Origin: Paracoccaceae bacterium
GTDB taxonomy: Bacteria; Pseudomonadota; Alphaproteobacteria; Rhodobacterales; Rhodobacteraceae
Direction of reading: 5' to 3'
Assembly (NCBI GenBank): GCA_019911965.1
Contig: JAIOJF010000028.1
Location: 16,637 to 80,636 of the forward strand
DNA length: 64,000 bases
How positions within the stretch are numbered: the stretch's first letter is position 1; the number at the start of each line of letters is the position of its first letter. The notes beneath the pieces were generated by a model. The model saw nothing but the letters and a program-made list of their open reading frames with translations, did no database searches and was not told where the DNA came from. Below are positions 1-9,186 of the stretch, in pieces. The position numbers were made by a program, and so were the translations under genes.

Positions 1-129
1 AAATTGCATAACTTCCCGCGGCTCGGCCAGGGTTGGGCATCGGCACTGATCGGGATCGCTTCCCTCCCCCGGTTAGGTGCCTGTCAACGCCGATAAAGGC
101 ACCAACCGCAGAGACAAGGAAACCACACC

Positions 130-534
130 ATGAAAAAGCAACTGATCGCATTCTTCACCGCAGGCGCAATCGCCACCAGTGGCATCTCGGCCCCGGTTCA
201 GGCCGGGCAGGCCGATGAATTCGCCCGCCTGCTGATGGGGGCCGTCATCATTGGCGCCATAGCGAGCCAGGCAAACGGCAATACCCGCGTCACCGTCAGC
301 CGGGGCAACCAGCATCAGCACGGCTATAACCGCCACAATCCGCGCAACCATCATCATGTGCGCCCGAATCCGCCGCGCCATCATGTTTCCCACGCCCCGC
401 AGCCGCCGCGCAAATGCGTGGTCACCACCAAGACACGCCGTGGCTGGGAAACCTCGTTCCGCCCGAAATGCATGCAGCGCAATGGCTGGCATCGCCACGG
501 TGGGCTGGGCTGGCATCCCACCAGCCGGCACTGA
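130..534 (+). CDS. Small secreted histidine-rich protein, function unknown
   Basis: The 134-residue product starts with a clear Sec signal peptide (MKKQ, then a hydrophobic stretch, with a likely cut after APVQA near residue 25). The mature part is basic and His/Asn/Pro/Arg rich between about residues 57 and 95. It ends with a segment holding two Cys (about 96 and 114) and several Trp/His. An AAGGA lies about 8 bases before the ATG. His-rich periplasmic proteins can bind metals such as Ni, Cu or Zn, but no family was recognised and metal binding is only an inference from composition. It appears monocistronic, with a strong terminator downstream. Confidence 0.7.
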   Translation: MKKQLIAFFTAGAIATSGISAPVQAGQADEFARLLMGAVIIGAIASQANGNTRVTVSRGNQHQHGYNRHNPRNHHHVRPNPPRHHVSHAPQPPRKCVVTTKTRRGWETSFRPKCMQRNGWHRHGGLGWHPTSRH

Positions 535-608
535 AGCGCGGCGATCCGGGATTGCCTCTCCGCTGGTCCCCAACCTGTCCCGGTGATCCCGGAACGCGCG
601 TTTCCCCC

Positions 609-643
609 GAGGGGGCGGTTGATCCGCCCCCTCATTTCGTTTT
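609..643 (+). terminator. Intrinsic terminator after the His-rich gene
   Basis: A perfect 10-bp stem (609-618 with 624-633, GAGGGGGCGG and its complement) closes a 5-base TTGAT loop. It is followed by the T-rich run ATTTCGTTTT. It separates the secreted-protein gene from rnhB. Confidence 0.85.
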
Positions 644-703
644 GGCCTTTTGTTGTGCGTGGCGATCTGGAACAAATGCCACCTCGCAACCCCGGGGCGG
701 ACC

Positions 704-1318
704 ATGACCGATTTCACCCGCGAACAATCCCTGATCGACACCGGCACCTCGCGCATCGCCGGGATTGACGAGGTTGGCCGTGGCCCGCTGGCCGGCCCGG
801 TGGTGGCGGCAGCGGTGATCCTGGACCCCGCCCGCATCCCCGAGGGCCTGCGCGATTCCAAGAAACTGACGCCAAGGCGGCGCGATGCCCTGTTCGACAC
901 CATCCGCGAAACCGCCGCCATCGGCCTTGGCCAATGCTCGGTTGCCGAGATTGACCGCCTGAACATCCTGCAGGCCACGTTCGAGGCGATGCGCCGCGCC
1001 CTCGCCGCCTTGCCGGTGCCGCCGGGCCATGCGCTGGTGGATGGCAACCGCCTGCCGCCCGCCCTTGGCTGCGATGCAACCGCCCTGATCGGGGGCGACG
1101 ATATCTCGTGCAGCATCGCCGCCGCCTCGATCATTGCCAAGGTCACGCGGGATCGTCTGATGGGTGATCTGGCGCGGCAATTCCCCGGCTATGGCTGGCA
1201 AACCAATGCCGGTTACGGCACGGCGGAGCATCTGGCGGCGCTGGCGCGCCTTGGGGTCACCCCACACCATAGAGTCTCGTTCCGGCCGGTGCACAATATC
1301 TTGTATCAAGACAAATAA
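704..1318 (+). CDS. rnhB: Ribonuclease HII
   Basis: RNase HII (204 aa) cleaves the RNA strand of RNA-DNA hybrids and starts removal of misincorporated ribonucleotides. The family landmarks are clear: [13 protein letters not shown] near the N-terminus, [13 protein letters not shown], and [12 protein letters not shown] with the catalytic acidic residues. The ATG at 704 (MTDFTREQ) is preferred to an upstream in-frame ATG at 650, because conservation begins only after 704 and the terminator lies just upstream. It stands directly before ccrM, a neighbourhood often seen in Alphaproteobacteria. Confidence 0.95.
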   Translation: MTDFTREQSLIDTGTSRIAGIDEVGRGPLAGPVVAAAVILDPARIPEGLRDSKKLTPRRRDALFDTIRETAAIGLGQCSVAEIDRLNILQATFEAMRRALAALPVPPGHALVDGNRLPPALGCDATALIGGDDISCSIAAASIIAKVTRDRLMGDLARQFPGYGWQTNAGYGTAEHLAALARLGVTPHHRVSFRPVHNILYQDK

Positions 1319-1328
1319 ATAACCCCTT

Positions 1329-1367
1329 GATTCAAAAAAGAAATTGACGGCGAATCCGGTTTGACTC
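1329..1367 (+). promoter_or_regulatory. Cluster of three GANTC sites in the ccrM leader
   Basis: Three GANTC pentamers occur within 39 bp: GATTC at 1329-1333, GAATC at 1352-1356 and GACTC at 1363-1367. They lie 42-80 bp before the ccrM start codon. A TTGACG that could be a -35 element sits at 1344-1349. GANTC is the CcrM target, and methylated GANTC sites in the Caulobacter ccrM promoter are known to affect its transcription. A similar feedback here is inferred. Confidence 0.6.
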
Positions 1368-1387
1368 ATCTTGGCCACAACAAATAG

Positions 1388-2515
<1,128 letters not shown>

Positions 2516-2565
2516 ACAACCGAAATCACCGCCGGTGCCTGGGGCCTGATCCCTTGCATCAACTT

Positions 2566-2594
2566 CCCCGCCCAACGAGGCGGGGTTTTCTTTT
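2566..2594 (+). terminator. Intrinsic terminator after ccrM
   Basis: A 7-bp stem CCCCGCC/GGCGGGG (2566-2572 with 2579-2585) has a 6-base loop and is followed by TTTTCTTTT. It ends the ccrM transcript before the convergent VOC-family gene. Confidence 0.85.
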
Positions 2595-2624
2595 GCGAAC
2601 CGTCACGCGCTGGCCGACACGCGC

Positions 2625-3104
2625 TTATCCCTTGCGGGCGGCGTTGATCGCGGCCACGTCGATCTTCGTCATGGTCATCATCGCGTCAAAGGCGCGTTTG
2701 GCCTCGCTGCCGCCGGCGCTCATCGCTTCGGTCAGGGTTCTTGGCGTGATCTGCCAGGAAATCCCCCATTTGTCCTGGCACCAGCCGCAGACATTTTCCG
2801 CCCCGCCATTGCCCACGATGGCGTCCCAGTACGCGTCGGTTTCTTCCTGGGTGTCGGTTGCGACCTGAAAGGAAAACGCCTCGGAATGCTTGAAATACGC
2901 GCCGCCATTCACCCCGACACAGGGCATTCCCATGACCCTGAAATCGACGACCAGCACGTCACCCGCCTTGCCCGACGGATAATCGCTGGGTGCGCGGTGA
3001 ATGGCATCAACCGAACTGTCCGGGAAGGTGTCGGCATAGAACCGCGCCGCGGCTTCGGCGTCCTTGTCGAACATCAGGCAAATCCTGTTGGCGGGAATGG
3101 TCAT
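2625..3104 (-). CDS. VOC superfamily (PhnB/3-demethylubiquinone methyltransferase-like) protein
   Basis: The 159-residue protein resembles the PhnB-like branch of the vicinal-oxygen-chelate/glyoxalase fold. It has an N-terminal FDKDAEAAARFYADTFPDS segment, a central GGAYFKHSEAFSFQV strand region and a C-terminal WGISWQITPRTL signature. Members have been annotated as 3-demethylubiquinone methyltransferases, but most are uncharacterised small-molecule binding proteins. The ATG at 3104 is chosen because a GGAG lies 6 bases upstream; the frame also remains open upstream to 3164. It is the last gene of the leftward mutY-alkB-VOC set, 72 bp after alkB. Confidence 0.8.
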   Translation of the reverse strand: MTIPANRICLMFDKDAEAAARFYADTFPDSSVDAIHRAPSDYPSGKAGDVLVVDFRVMGMPCVGVNGGAYFKHSEAFSFQVATDTQEETDAYWDAIVGNGGAENVCGWCQDKWGISWQITPRTLTEAMSAGGSEAKRAFDAMMTMTKIDVAAINAARKG

Positions 3105-3176
3105 CGGGCGCTCCGATTCGATTGCGGCATGATCCCGGCAACTTACCACGAAATCCGGCGGCAAGCCTGTGCCGGA

Positions 3177-4319
3177 TCAGCTTGCGCCTTTGGGCAGCGG
3201 CAGTTTGCCTGACTTGTACTCGGACCAGTCGATGATCTCCGGATAATACATCGCCCGCCATTTGCGTACGCGCGGGTTCATGAACCGCCGCCACAGAAAT
3301 GGCGACAGCGCCAGCACGGTCATCACCGGGTAGCCATGCGGCAATTGCGGTGCCGCGTCCTGATTGTGGTTCTGCAACAAGGGAAAGCGGCGGTTCGGCT
3401 TGTAATGGTGGTCGGAATGGCGCTGCAGGTTGATCAGCAGCCAGTTCGACGCCCTATGCGCCGAGTTCCAGGAATGGCGCGGGCGGACCGGCTCGTAGCG
3501 GCCATCGCCCAGATGCTTGCGCGTCAGCCCGTAATGTTCGACGTAATTGACCAGCTCCAACTGCCAGATCGCCACCAGCGCCTGCCAGACGAACAACACA
3601 ACGCCAAGGCCGCCGCCGATGGCGAAGGCAAGGGACAGCATCAGGGCCTGCAGGATCGCATAGCGCCAGAACGGATTGGCGCGGTCGCTTGCCGGACGGT
3701 CGGCCCGGTTCAGCCGCGCCGCCTCTGCCCGCCAGGCCGAGTGCAGGCATTGCCACAGCACGCGCGGAAAGAACCGGTGGAAGCTTTCGTTGTAACGCGC
3801 CGTCACCGGATCGCGCGGCGTGCCGACATAGGCGTGATGCACCAGCAGATGCTCCGAGCGGAAATGGCTGTACAGCACCATCGCCAGCAGCAGATCGGCC
3901 AGCCAGCGTTCCAGCCGGTTGGTCTGGTGCATCAGCTCGTGCGAATAATTGATCCCGACCGTACCCGTCGACACGCCGATGCCGAAGAACATCAGCGCCA
4001 GTTCCCAGCCCTGAAACCAGTCGGTGCGGGTGGCGATCCAGATGCCGCCGAACACGATAACCGCCTGCACCGGCAGCCAGATCAGGGTGATCAGGCGATA
4101 CCAGAACAGATCGGCCTCGGGCGTGTCGGGATCGGCGTTTTCCAGGTTCAGCCCGGCGATCCGGTCCAGAAGCGCGAACAGCCCCCAGGTGTAGAGCGGG
4201 ATCAGGATCAGCCACCAGCCGCCCAGAAACAGCGCCAGCGCGATCAGCGGCACGAAGCTCAGCGACATCCAGAACGGCAATGCGTTTGCGGGGCGGGCGA
4301 TGGTTTCGGCCTCGGTCAT
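3177..4319 (-). CDS. alkB: Alkane 1-monooxygenase, AlkB family
   Basis: AlkB-type integral-membrane non-haem di-iron hydroxylase (380 aa). The family oxidises terminal carbons of medium-chain alkanes using rubredoxin-delivered electrons. All four signature motifs are visible: HELMH (127-131), EHLLVHH (156-162), NYVEHYG (258-264) and RHSDHH (300-305), together supplying the iron-binding histidines. Several hydrophobic segments (about 15-40, 75-98, 105-120, 140-150, 220-255) fit a membrane protein. The gene lies 48 bp downstream of mutY. No rubredoxin or alkane regulator gene is adjacent, so its substrate in this organism is open. Confidence 0.93.
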   Translation of the reverse strand: MTEAETIARPANALPFWMSLSFVPLIALALFLGGWWLILIPLYTWGLFALLDRIAGLNLENADPDTPEADLFWYRLITLIWLPVQAVIVFGGIWIATRTDWFQGWELALMFFGIGVSTGTVGINYSHELMHQTNRLERWLADLLLAMVLYSHFRSEHLLVHHAYVGTPRDPVTARYNESFHRFFPRVLWQCLHSAWRAEAARLNRADRPASDRANPFWRYAILQALMLSLAFAIGGGLGVVLFVWQALVAIWQLELVNYVEHYGLTRKHLGDGRYEPVRPRHSWNSAHRASNWLLINLQRHSDHHYKPNRRFPLLQNHNQDAAPQLPHGYPVMTVLALSPFLWRRFMNPRVRKWRAMYYPEIIDWSEYKSGKLPLPKGAS

Positions 4320-4367
4320 GGCGATACTCCTTGTCTTGCGCGATCCTAGCGCCGTTCAGGCGGCAAC

Positions 4368-5432
4368 TCAAACCACCTGAAAGCTGGCAAGCGCATGCTC
4401 ATGGACCTTGCGCATCAGCGTCGGCAGATCGCCCGGAGCGAAGGCGTCCGGCCCCAGGAACGCGCCGGTTGACGCAATGGTGCCCACCGGCACCTCGGCC
4501 ACGCGAACCTCCAGGCGCAGATGGAAATGCGTGAAGGTGTGGCGCACCTCGCCGGGGCAGACATGCCAGTCGGCCACCAGCGGCGGCGCGGCAAGCGGTG
4601 CATCCCCCCAGTCGCTGCCGGGCCAGCCCAGCATCCCGCCCAGAAGGCCACGCGACGGGCGGCGCTCCAGCAGCATCGCGCCATCGCTGCGCCGGGCCAC
4701 GTAGGCGATGCCGCGGCGCACCGGGCGGGCGGTTTTCGGCGCGCGCATCGGCAGGCGGGCGGCCATGCCTTCGGCGCGGCCAAGGCAGGCATCGTGCAGC
4801 GGGCAGGTGGTACAAAAGGGCGATTTCGGCGTACAGATCGTCGCGCCGAGATCCATCATGGCTTGCGCGAAATCGCCCGCCCGGGCCTCCGGGGTCAGCG
4901 TTGCGGCAAGCCGGACCAGCTCCGGCTTAACCCCCGGCAGCGGTTTTTGCTGCGCAAACAGCCGCGCCACCACCCGTTCGACATTGCCATCCACCACGTT
5001 TTCCGCACGGCCAAAGGCGATGGCGGCAATCGCGGCGGCGGTATAGGGGCCGATTCCCGGCAAAGCCTGCAAACCGGCGCGCGTGTCGGGGAAATGCCCG
5101 CCATGTTCCGCCACCACCACCCGGGCACATTTCAAGAGGTTGCGCGCGCGGGCGTAATAGCCAAGCCCGGCCCAGGCCGCCATAACCTCGGCGTCACGCT
5201 CGGCGGCCAGCGCGTGGATATCCGGCCAGCGTTCGGTGAAGCGGTGGAAATAGCCGATCACCGCCGGAACGGTGGTTTGCTGCAGCATCACCTCGGACAG
5301 CCAGACGCGGTAAGGATCGGGGCGGATGCCTGCCTTGCTGTCCGCCGGCGGCACCCGCCAGGGCAGATCGCGGGCGGCGCGGTCGTACCAGGCAAGCAGA
5401 AGTTCCGCCACCGGGCGGGCCGTGTCACGCAA
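4368..5432 (-). CDS. mutY: A/G-specific adenine DNA glycosylase
   Basis: MutY (354 aa) removes adenine mispaired with 8-oxoguanine. The N-terminal HhH-GPD domain holds the catalytic Glu47 in LSEVMLQQTTVPAV, the hairpin LPGIGPYTAAAI (124-135) and Asp148 in VVDGNVERV. The [4Fe-4S] cluster ligands are Cys200, 207, 210 and 216, in the usual C-x6-C-x2-C-x5-C spacing. A C-terminal Nudix-like domain (from about 235) recognises 8-oxoG. It is divergent from the dciA-like gene with only 83 bp between starts, and is followed by alkB on the same strand. Confidence 0.96.
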   Translation of the reverse strand: MRDTARPVAELLLAWYDRAARDLPWRVPPADSKAGIRPDPYRVWLSEVMLQQTTVPAVIGYFHRFTERWPDIHALAAERDAEVMAAWAGLGYYARARNLLKCARVVVAEHGGHFPDTRAGLQALPGIGPYTAAAIAAIAFGRAENVVDGNVERVVARLFAQQKPLPGVKPELVRLAATLTPEARAGDFAQAMMDLGATICTPKSPFCTTCPLHDACLGRAEGMAARLPMRAPKTARPVRRGIAYVARRSDGAMLLERRPSRGLLGGMLGWPGSDWGDAPLAAPPLVADWHVCPGEVRHTFTHFHLRLEVRVAEVPVGTIASTGAFLGPDAFAPGDLPTLMRKVHEHALASFQVV

Positions 5433-5515
5433 TCTTTATCCCCCCGTATTTGCGAATAAGCTGGTCTTGGACCCTTCGCGCGCTAGAATAGCGGCTGAAA
5501 CCGGAATGCCCAGCC

Positions 5516-6049
5516 ATGACCCGCCGCCAGCCCTATCAGCCCAGCGCCACGCCGCCCAAACGATTTGCCAGGGGATTCACCCAGACCGGTGGCATCCTGC
5601 AGACCCATATCCGCAAGGCCGGTGAAAAGCGAGGATTTGCCGAGACAAGGCTGCTGACCCACTGGGCCGAGATTGCCGGGGCGGCGACTGCGGCAATCTG
5701 CCGTCCGGTCAAGATCGGCTATGCCAGGGAGGGCTTTGGCGCCACCCTGACCCTGCTGACCAACGGTGCCAACGCCCCGATGCTTCAGGCCGACCTGCCG
5801 AAGCTGAAGGAACGGGTGAACGCCTGTTACGGCTATGCCGCGATCTCGCATATCCGCCTGACCCAGACCGCCGAGGCCGGCTTTGCCGAGGCCCAGGCGG
5901 CCTTCGCCCCACCGGCGCGAAAGCCCGCGCCGGACCCCGAAAAAGCCGCGCGGATCAACGGCGAAACCGCCGGTGTCGGCGACGAGGGCCTTCGATCGGC
6001 CCTTGCGGCATTAGGGTATAATATCCTAACAAAACCACAGAACAAATAA
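5516..6049 (+). CDS. DUF721/DciA-like protein
   Basis: The 177-residue product contains a DUF721 domain (about residues 25-125), with GGILQTHIRKAGEKRG, a central LLTHWAEIAG and a later KLKERVNACYGY block. DUF721 proteins include DciA, the replicative-helicase operator or loader found in bacteria lacking DnaC/DnaI. A role in DnaB loading is therefore plausible but inferred from family. The C-terminal part (from about 128) is Ala/Pro rich and then shows a short conserved tail ending SALAALGYNIL. It is followed by dsbA after 2 bp, so they are probably co-transcribed. Confidence 0.8.
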   Translation: MTRRQPYQPSATPPKRFARGFTQTGGILQTHIRKAGEKRGFAETRLLTHWAEIAGAATAAICRPVKIGYAREGFGATLTLLTNGANAPMLQADLPKLKERVNACYGYAAISHIRLTQTAEAGFAEAQAAFAPPARKPAPDPEKAARINGETAGVGDEGLRSALAALGYNILTKPQNK

Positions 6050-6051
6050 TC

Positions 6052-6747
6052 ATGAAGGCTGGAGCAATGTTCAGGAACCTGTTTCCCTCACTCATCGTCC
6101 TCGCACTGGCGGTTGGCGGCTCATACGCCTGGGTGCAGTCGCGCAGCGGCCCGGCCGAGCCGCAATATGCCGATCTGGCCGCCATCGAACAGGTTGTGGA
6201 CGTGCAGGCGACCGATGGTGTCGAAGTGGTCGAGATGAGCCTCGGGGCCGAGGATGCGCCGATTACCATCGTCGAGTACGCCTCGTTCACCTGCCCGCAT
6301 TGCGCCACCTACCACAAGGACGTTTTCGGCAGGCTGAAGGCGGAATATGTCGATACTGGCAAGGCGCGGATCGTGATCCGGGATGTCTATTTCGACCGTT
6401 TCGGCCTTTGGGCCGCGATGCTGGCGCGCTGCGGCGGTGCGGAAAAGTTCTTCGGCGTGTCCGATCTGATCTACAACCGGCAGCGTGAATGGACCAGCGG
6501 CGAAAGCAACGCGGAAATCGTGCAGAACCTGATGAAGCTGGGCCGTCTGGCCGGTATGGAAGACGACCAGATGAATGCGTGTTTGCAGGACAACGCGATG
6601 GCGCAGGCGCTGGTTGCTGAATACCAGAAGAACGCCGAGGCGGACGACATCAACTCCACCCCGTCTTTCGTCATCAACGGCAAGAAATACGCCAACATGG
6701 CCTATCCCGATTTCAAGGACACGCTGGACGGGCTGCTGGCAGAGTGA
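6052..6747 (+). CDS. DsbA-family thiol:disulfide oxidoreductase
   Basis: A membrane-anchored or secreted thioredoxin-fold protein of 231 aa. Residues 7-26 form a hydrophobic signal/anchor, and the DsbA domain begins near residue 60. It has the active-site CPHC in YASFTCPHCATYHKDVF and the cis-Pro loop STPSFVINGKKY near the C-terminus. It probably catalyses or isomerises disulfides in the periplasm. The first ATG at 6052 has no clear ribosome-binding site. The ATG at 6067 (MFRNLF) has an AAGG 8 bases upstream and may be the real start. The stop abuts the CoA-transferase start. Confidence 0.9.
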   Translation: MKAGAMFRNLFPSLIVLALAVGGSYAWVQSRSGPAEPQYADLAAIEQVVDVQATDGVEVVEMSLGAEDAPITIVEYASFTCPHCATYHKDVFGRLKAEYVDTGKARIVIRDVYFDRFGLWAAMLARCGGAEKFFGVSDLIYNRQREWTSGESNAEIVQNLMKLGRLAGMEDDQMNACLQDNAMAQALVAEYQKNAEADDINSTPSFVINGKKYANMAYPDFKDTLDGLLAE

Positions 6748-6749
6748 CC

Positions 6750-7892
6750 ATGCCGAATTCGCCGCTGGCAGGCATGCGCGTCATTGAGCTGGCGCGCATT
6801 CTGGCCGGTCCCTGGGCCGGGCAGACCCTGTCCGATCTCGGGGCCGAGGTGATCAAGGTCGAAAGCCCCGAGGGCGACGATACCCGCAAATGGGGCCCGC
6901 CCTTCGTGACCAGGGGCGAGGATGTCTCGGCCGCCTATTTCCACTCGACCAATCGCGGCAAGAAATCGGTGACGGTGGATTTCCGCACCCCCGAAGGCCA
7001 GCAGGTCGTGCGCCGGCTGGTGGCCGATGCCGATGTCCTGATCGAGAATTTCAAGGTTGGCGGGCTGGCGAAATACGGGCTGGACTATGCCAGCCTGCGC
7101 GAGGTCAATCCAAGGCTGGTCTATTGCTCGATCACCGGCTTCGGGCAGACAGGCCCGTACCGGCATCGCCCGGGCTACGATTTCCTGATGCAGGGGATGG
7201 GCGGCATGATGTCGGTCACCGGCGAGGTCGGCCGGCAGCCGCAGAAGGTCGGGGTGGCGCTGACCGATATCCTGACCGGGCTTTACGGGGTGATCGCGAT
7301 CGAGGCCGCGCTGTTGCAGCGCCAGCGCAGCGGCGTGGGTCAGCATATCGACATGGCGCTTCTGGATGTGGCGGCATCGACGATGGCCAATCAGGCGATG
7401 AACTACCTGACCACCGGCGTAGCCCCGGTTGCGATGGGCAATGCGCATCCGAACCTGACGCCCTATCAGGTCTATGATTGTTCGGACGGTTACATCATCA
7501 TTGCCACCGGCAATCATGCGCAGTTCGTGCGGCTATGCGCCGTGCTGGGGCTGGACGACATGGCCGATGATCCCGATTATGCCAACAACGCGCAGCGGAT
7601 CGCGCATCGCAAGGCGATGAACGAGCGGATCAATGCGGCGACGGCCAGGCGGACACGCAGCGATCTGCTGGCCGCCTGCGAGGCTGGCGGCATCCCCGCC
7701 GGGCCGATCAACGATCTGAAGGACGTGTTCAACGATCCCCAGATCATCGCACGCGGTCTGAAGCTGGAAATCGACGGCGTGCCCTCGGTGCGCTCGCCCA
7801 TGCTGTTTTCCGGGGCGGAGATGAACCTGTCAAAGCCCTCGCCGAAACTGGGCGAGCACAATGACGAGGTCTTGGGGGGCAAGGCGAAATAA
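6750..7892 (+). CDS. CaiB/BaiF family (class III) CoA-transferase
   Basis: A family III CoA-transferase of 380 aa, moving CoA between organic acids without a ping-pong glutamyl ester on a second subunit. Diagnostic segments are LAGPWAGQTLSDLGAEVIKVE at the N-terminus, NRGKKSVTVDF, and GQHIDMALLDV, whose Asp is the position that forms the aspartyl-CoA anhydride in formyl-CoA transferase. The large domain is complete. Its substrate is unknown. The ATG at 6750 is chosen; a GTG at 6744 overlaps the dsbA stop and is an alternative. It is probably co-transcribed with dsbA, but no functional link is evident. Confidence 0.9.
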   Translation: MPNSPLAGMRVIELARILAGPWAGQTLSDLGAEVIKVESPEGDDTRKWGPPFVTRGEDVSAAYFHSTNRGKKSVTVDFRTPEGQQVVRRLVADADVLIENFKVGGLAKYGLDYASLREVNPRLVYCSITGFGQTGPYRHRPGYDFLMQGMGGMMSVTGEVGRQPQKVGVALTDILTGLYGVIAIEAALLQRQRSGVGQHIDMALLDVAASTMANQAMNYLTTGVAPVAMGNAHPNLTPYQVYDCSDGYIIIATGNHAQFVRLCAVLGLDDMADDPDYANNAQRIAHRKAMNERINAATARRTRSDLLAACEAGGIPAGPINDLKDVFNDPQIIARGLKLEIDGVPSVRSPMLFSGAEMNLSKPSPKLGEHNDEVLGGKAK

Positions 7893-7982
7893 GGCGCGGC
7901 GGCTGATATTGCACGCCTTGGTCCGATCGCGCCAGGCGCCAGGTCACCGGCGCACCTGTTTGCGGCCGTTCCGATTTCGGCC

Positions 7983-8157
7983 CAAAGCGCTTCGGGAATT
8001 ACCTGGGATTACTGGCATCGGATATCGCGGTCGCCCACAGGGCGAGGCAATGCCTCAAAGTATTTCGGGTTGAACCTGGATCGGATATTCGCTGCCTCTC
8101 CCTTTGGTCGAACGCGAAATCCGATGCGTGTTGTTTCAGGTCAAACCCGAAACGCTC
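7983..8157. repeat. Composite of three related ~40-50 bp repeats, one inverted
   Basis: Three copies of one motif are visible between the convergent CoA-transferase and cbbR genes. Copy 1 (about 7983-8035) and copy 2 (about 8056-8096) are direct. Both have CAAAG, TTCGGG, ACCTGG, ATCGGATAT and GCC in order, with copy 2 about 12 bp shorter. Copy 3 (about 8113-8157) is inverted and matches copy 1 along its length. Copies 2 and 3 give 16-base arms (8063-8078 and 8137-8152, 14 of 16 pairing) able to form a large stem-loop. It could act as a two-way terminator or be a REP/MITE-like element. No other copy was noticed here. Confidence 0.65.
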
Positions 8158-9086
8158 TAATCCGGCACAACCGGCAGATAAGCCCCGTTCTGGTCCACCA
8201 CGAATTTGCGGAATTTCTCGGTCACGGCGGTCAGCGGCATGTCGCGGCGGTGCATCAGGAACCATTGCCGGATGATCGGCACGCCGGGCAGGCGGATCTG
8301 CACCAGCCGCCCCTCGGCCAGTTCGCTGGCAACCGTGTGGCCCGAGATCAGCGCGATGCCCAGCCCTGCCATCACCGATTGCTTGATCGTCTCGTTGGTG
8401 CCGACGCTCAGGGTCTGGTAGGGGCGGCCTTCGCCGAGGCGATCCAGCAGGCGTTCCATCAGGATGCGCGTGCCCGAGCCGCGCTCGCGCGTCAGGAAGG
8501 TCTGTTCCAGCAGATCCTCGGACGAAACGTCGCAGCCGGTGGCCAGCGGATGTCCGGGCGGGGCGATGAACAGATGCGGATGCGGGCCAAGAACCTCGGC
8601 GGTCACGACGCTGGCGCGCGGCGGGCGACCCATGATCGCGACATCGACCGCGCCTTCCATGATCTGGGTGATGATCTCCTCGCGGTTGCCGATCCGGAGG
8701 CCGACCTGGATATCCGGGTTGGCCGCCTGAAAACTGGCAACAAGGCGCGGTGCGAAGTATTTTCCGGTACTGACCACGCCGATGGAGATGAAGCCGTACT
8801 TGCCCTGGCGGATCGCCTTTACCTTTTCATAGCAGGTAGTTAGCGAAGATTCGATCTGCCGGATGCAGCGGCTGACCTCCTGGCCGGCCGAGGTCAGGCT
8901 GGTCTTGCCATCATTGCCGCGCATCAGCAGCTTGGTGCCCAGGTTTTCCTCCAGCAGTTTCAGTTGCGTCGAGACTGCCGGCGGCGTCAGCCCCAGCACT
9001 TCGGCGGCTGCGGTCAGCGAGCCGTGGGCGGTGATCGCGGCCAGTGCGCGGAGTTGCTTCAGGGAAATCGCGGATTCGTTGATCAT
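8157..9086 (-). CDS. cbbR: LysR-type regulator of the Calvin cycle operon, CbbR
   Basis: LysR-family regulator (309 aa) with an N-terminal winged helix-turn-helix (about residues 9-66, with LRALAAITAHGSLTAAAEVL) and a C-terminal periplasmic-binding-like effector domain (about 93-300). It is transcribed divergently from cbbF with 100 bp between the starts, the standard place for CbbR. CbbR proteins activate cbb operons in response to metabolites such as RuBP or NADPH. A TTA-N7-TTA element overlaps its own start region, suggesting autoregulation. The identification rests on both family and position. Confidence 0.93.
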   Translation of the reverse strand: MINESAISLKQLRALAAITAHGSLTAAAEVLGLTPPAVSTQLKLLEENLGTKLLMRGNDGKTSLTSAGQEVSRCIRQIESSLTTCYEKVKAIRQGKYGFISIGVVSTGKYFAPRLVASFQAANPDIQVGLRIGNREEIITQIMEGAVDVAIMGRPPRASVVTAEVLGPHPHLFIAPPGHPLATGCDVSSEDLLEQTFLTRERGSGTRILMERLLDRLGEGRPYQTLSVGTNETIKQSVMAGLGIALISGHTVASELAEGRLVQIRLPGVPIIRQWFLMHRRDMPLTAVTEKFRKFVVDQNGAYLPVVPD

Positions 9087-9109
9087 TAGTTTTATTTAAC
9101 GCGCCGTAG
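9086..9109. promoter_or_regulatory. Candidate CbbR binding site in the cbbR-cbbF promoter
   Basis: Overlapping the first base of cbbR is TTA-N7-TTA (9086-9098), matching the published CbbR half-site form TNA-N7/8-TNA. A second, weaker TAA-N7-TAG follows at 9097-9109. This is the AT-rich part of the 100-bp divergent region. Occupancy is inferred. Confidence 0.4.
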
Positions 9110-9186
9110 ATTTTTTTCAATTTCCTTTTTGCCCGAACCCGGTCACTTCTGCGCCACACGACGGAGATGCACCAAGGATTTATCAG

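Noticed and set aside
8070..8843. A forward protein-coding frame in the repeat and cbbR region
   Set aside because: It runs antisense to cbbR, has no domain and includes the repeats; cbbR is well supported on the other strand.
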